Shown in pieces: positions 4,882-5,156 of a DNA stretch of 5,156 nucleotides. Each line of letters starts with the position of its first letter. Positions within the stretch are counted from its first letter, which is position 1. Source of the DNA: Sphingomonadaceae bacterium (GTDB lineage: Bacteria; Pseudomonadota; Alphaproteobacteria; Sphingomonadales; Sphingomonadaceae); NCBI GenBank assembly GCA_013821585.1, contig JACDGO010000184.1, positions 1-5,156 on the forward strand, given 5' to 3'. A program made the position numbers and the translations under genes. The notes under the pieces are model-generated. The model made no database searches and was not told the origin of the DNA. It saw only the letters and a list, made by a program, of their open reading frames with translations.

Positions 4882-5156
4882 GGTCGCGTTCCTCCAAAGC
4901 GATCCGGGCGGCTTTTATGAACACGCTCGGCAAGCCGGCTTCGTCGAGCCGGTCGATGGGCCACCATTCCCCGTCCGGTGGCGATGTGCAACCCGATTCG
5001 GGGACAGCGCGCACGTCGAGAGTGAGGCGGAAATGGGTGAAGACGTGGGTGATCCGGCCGATCAGCGCACCCTCGGACGCGGGAGCGGAGAAATCGCCGG
5101 GGAGCGCGCGCATACCCCCGAGCAGCCCCTTGGCGGGTCGGCGGACGAGCAAGACG
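4862..5156 (-). CDS. mutY: Adenine DNA glycosylase MutY, C-terminal fragment (continues past right edge)
   Basis: The last 98 complete codons of MutY, the glycosylase that removes adenine mispaired with 8-oxoguanine. What is present is the Nudix-like C-terminal domain that recognises 8-oxoG: RRPAKGLLGGMRALPG (about 94 to 79 residues before the stop) matches the conserved R-x-x-x-GLLxGMxxxP block, and ITHVFTHFRLTLDV contains FTH, at the position of the FSH loop that contacts 8-oxoG in characterised MutY. GEWWPIDRLDEAGLPSVFIKAARIAL is split across the canonical ending: WWPIDRLDEAGLPSVF then KAARIAL. The glycosylase domain and iron-sulfur cluster lie beyond the window. The frame is open through 5156, so no start is annotated; a TTG at 5152-5150 is internal. 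The TGA at 4864-4862 is 20 bp inside the next gene, making mutY the apparent upstream member of the operon. Confidence 0.9.
   Translation of the reverse strand, partial: VLLVRRPAKGLLGGMRALPGDFSAPASEGALIGRITHVFTHFRLTLDVRAVPESGCTSPPDGEWWPIDRLDEAGLPSVFIKAARIALEERDHARCAA
4889..4895 (-). promoter_or_regulatory. Strong ribosome binding site of the serine hydrolase gene
   Basis: GGAGGAA on the minus strand, 7 nt before the ATG at 4881 and lying wholly within the mutY coding sequence. It is the best Shine-Dalgarno in the window and fixes the hydrolase start. It suggests that the hydrolase is translated efficiently in its own right and not only by coupling to mutY. Confidence 0.75.

Noticed and set aside
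4141..4920. 259-codon plus-strand open frame
   Set aside because: It is antisense to the serine hydrolase, which has clear catalytic motifs and a strong ribosome site. The opposite frame has low-complexity composition and no domain.
1..5156. Defence island, prophage, transposon, CRISPR array or RNA gene
   Set aside because: Nearly all bases are assigned to recognised housekeeping genes. No integrase, transposase, spaced repeats, tRNA-like cloverleaf or abrupt base-composition change was seen on either strand.

Overview
The window is GC-rich chromosomal DNA (roughly two-thirds G+C by eye, not counted). It reads as a normal, densely packed housekeeping region of an alphaproteobacterium, most likely a sphingomonad. 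The clues are a stand-alone prephenate dehydratase divergent from a membrane-anchored CycM-type cytochrome c, the style of both N-termini, and an Extensin-like lipoprotein next to a nudC. This placement is inferred from recalled family resemblance, not from a search.

Layout. Positions 1-539 (minus strand) hold the first 179 codons of pheA (prephenate dehydratase), which runs off the left edge. Positions 540-629 are the only real intergenic space, a 90-bp divergent promoter region with a small palindrome (567-580) that places a CTTG -35-like element facing each way. Positions 630-1208 (plus strand) encode a 192-aa cytochrome c with an N-terminal membrane anchor. Three bases beyond its stop codon lies the stop of a convergent gene, and everything from there to the right edge is a minus-strand gene train. 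In transcription order this is mutY (3' end only, entering from the right edge, stop at 4862), a Tat-exported serine beta-lactamase-fold hydrolase (4881-3598), nudC (3601-2720), an Extensin-like lipoprotein (2723-2061) and a LOG/TIGR00730-family protein (2051-1212). The junctions are a 20-bp overlap, a 4-bp GTGA overlap, a 4-bp ATGA overlap and a 9-nt gap, so the five genes almost certainly form one translationally coupled operon.

How the genes fit together. MutY (repair of A opposite 8-oxoG), NudC (NAD(H) pyrophosphatase or NAD-RNA decapping) and the LOG protein (nucleotide phosphoribohydrolase family) all act on damaged or modified nucleotides or glycosidic bonds. The hydrolase and the Extensin-like protein are exported and probably act in the envelope. 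No direct mechanistic link is visible between the two groups. pheA and the cytochrome serve phenylalanine synthesis and respiration.

No mobile element, CRISPR array, RNA gene, phage gene or defence system is visible, and I found no evidence for a previously undescribed system. The points most worth a second look are the mirrored gene ends and hairpin at 1196-1224, the shared divergent promoter, the metallopeptidase-like motif in the Extensin-like lipoprotein, and the non-canonical second active-site motif of the serine hydrolase.
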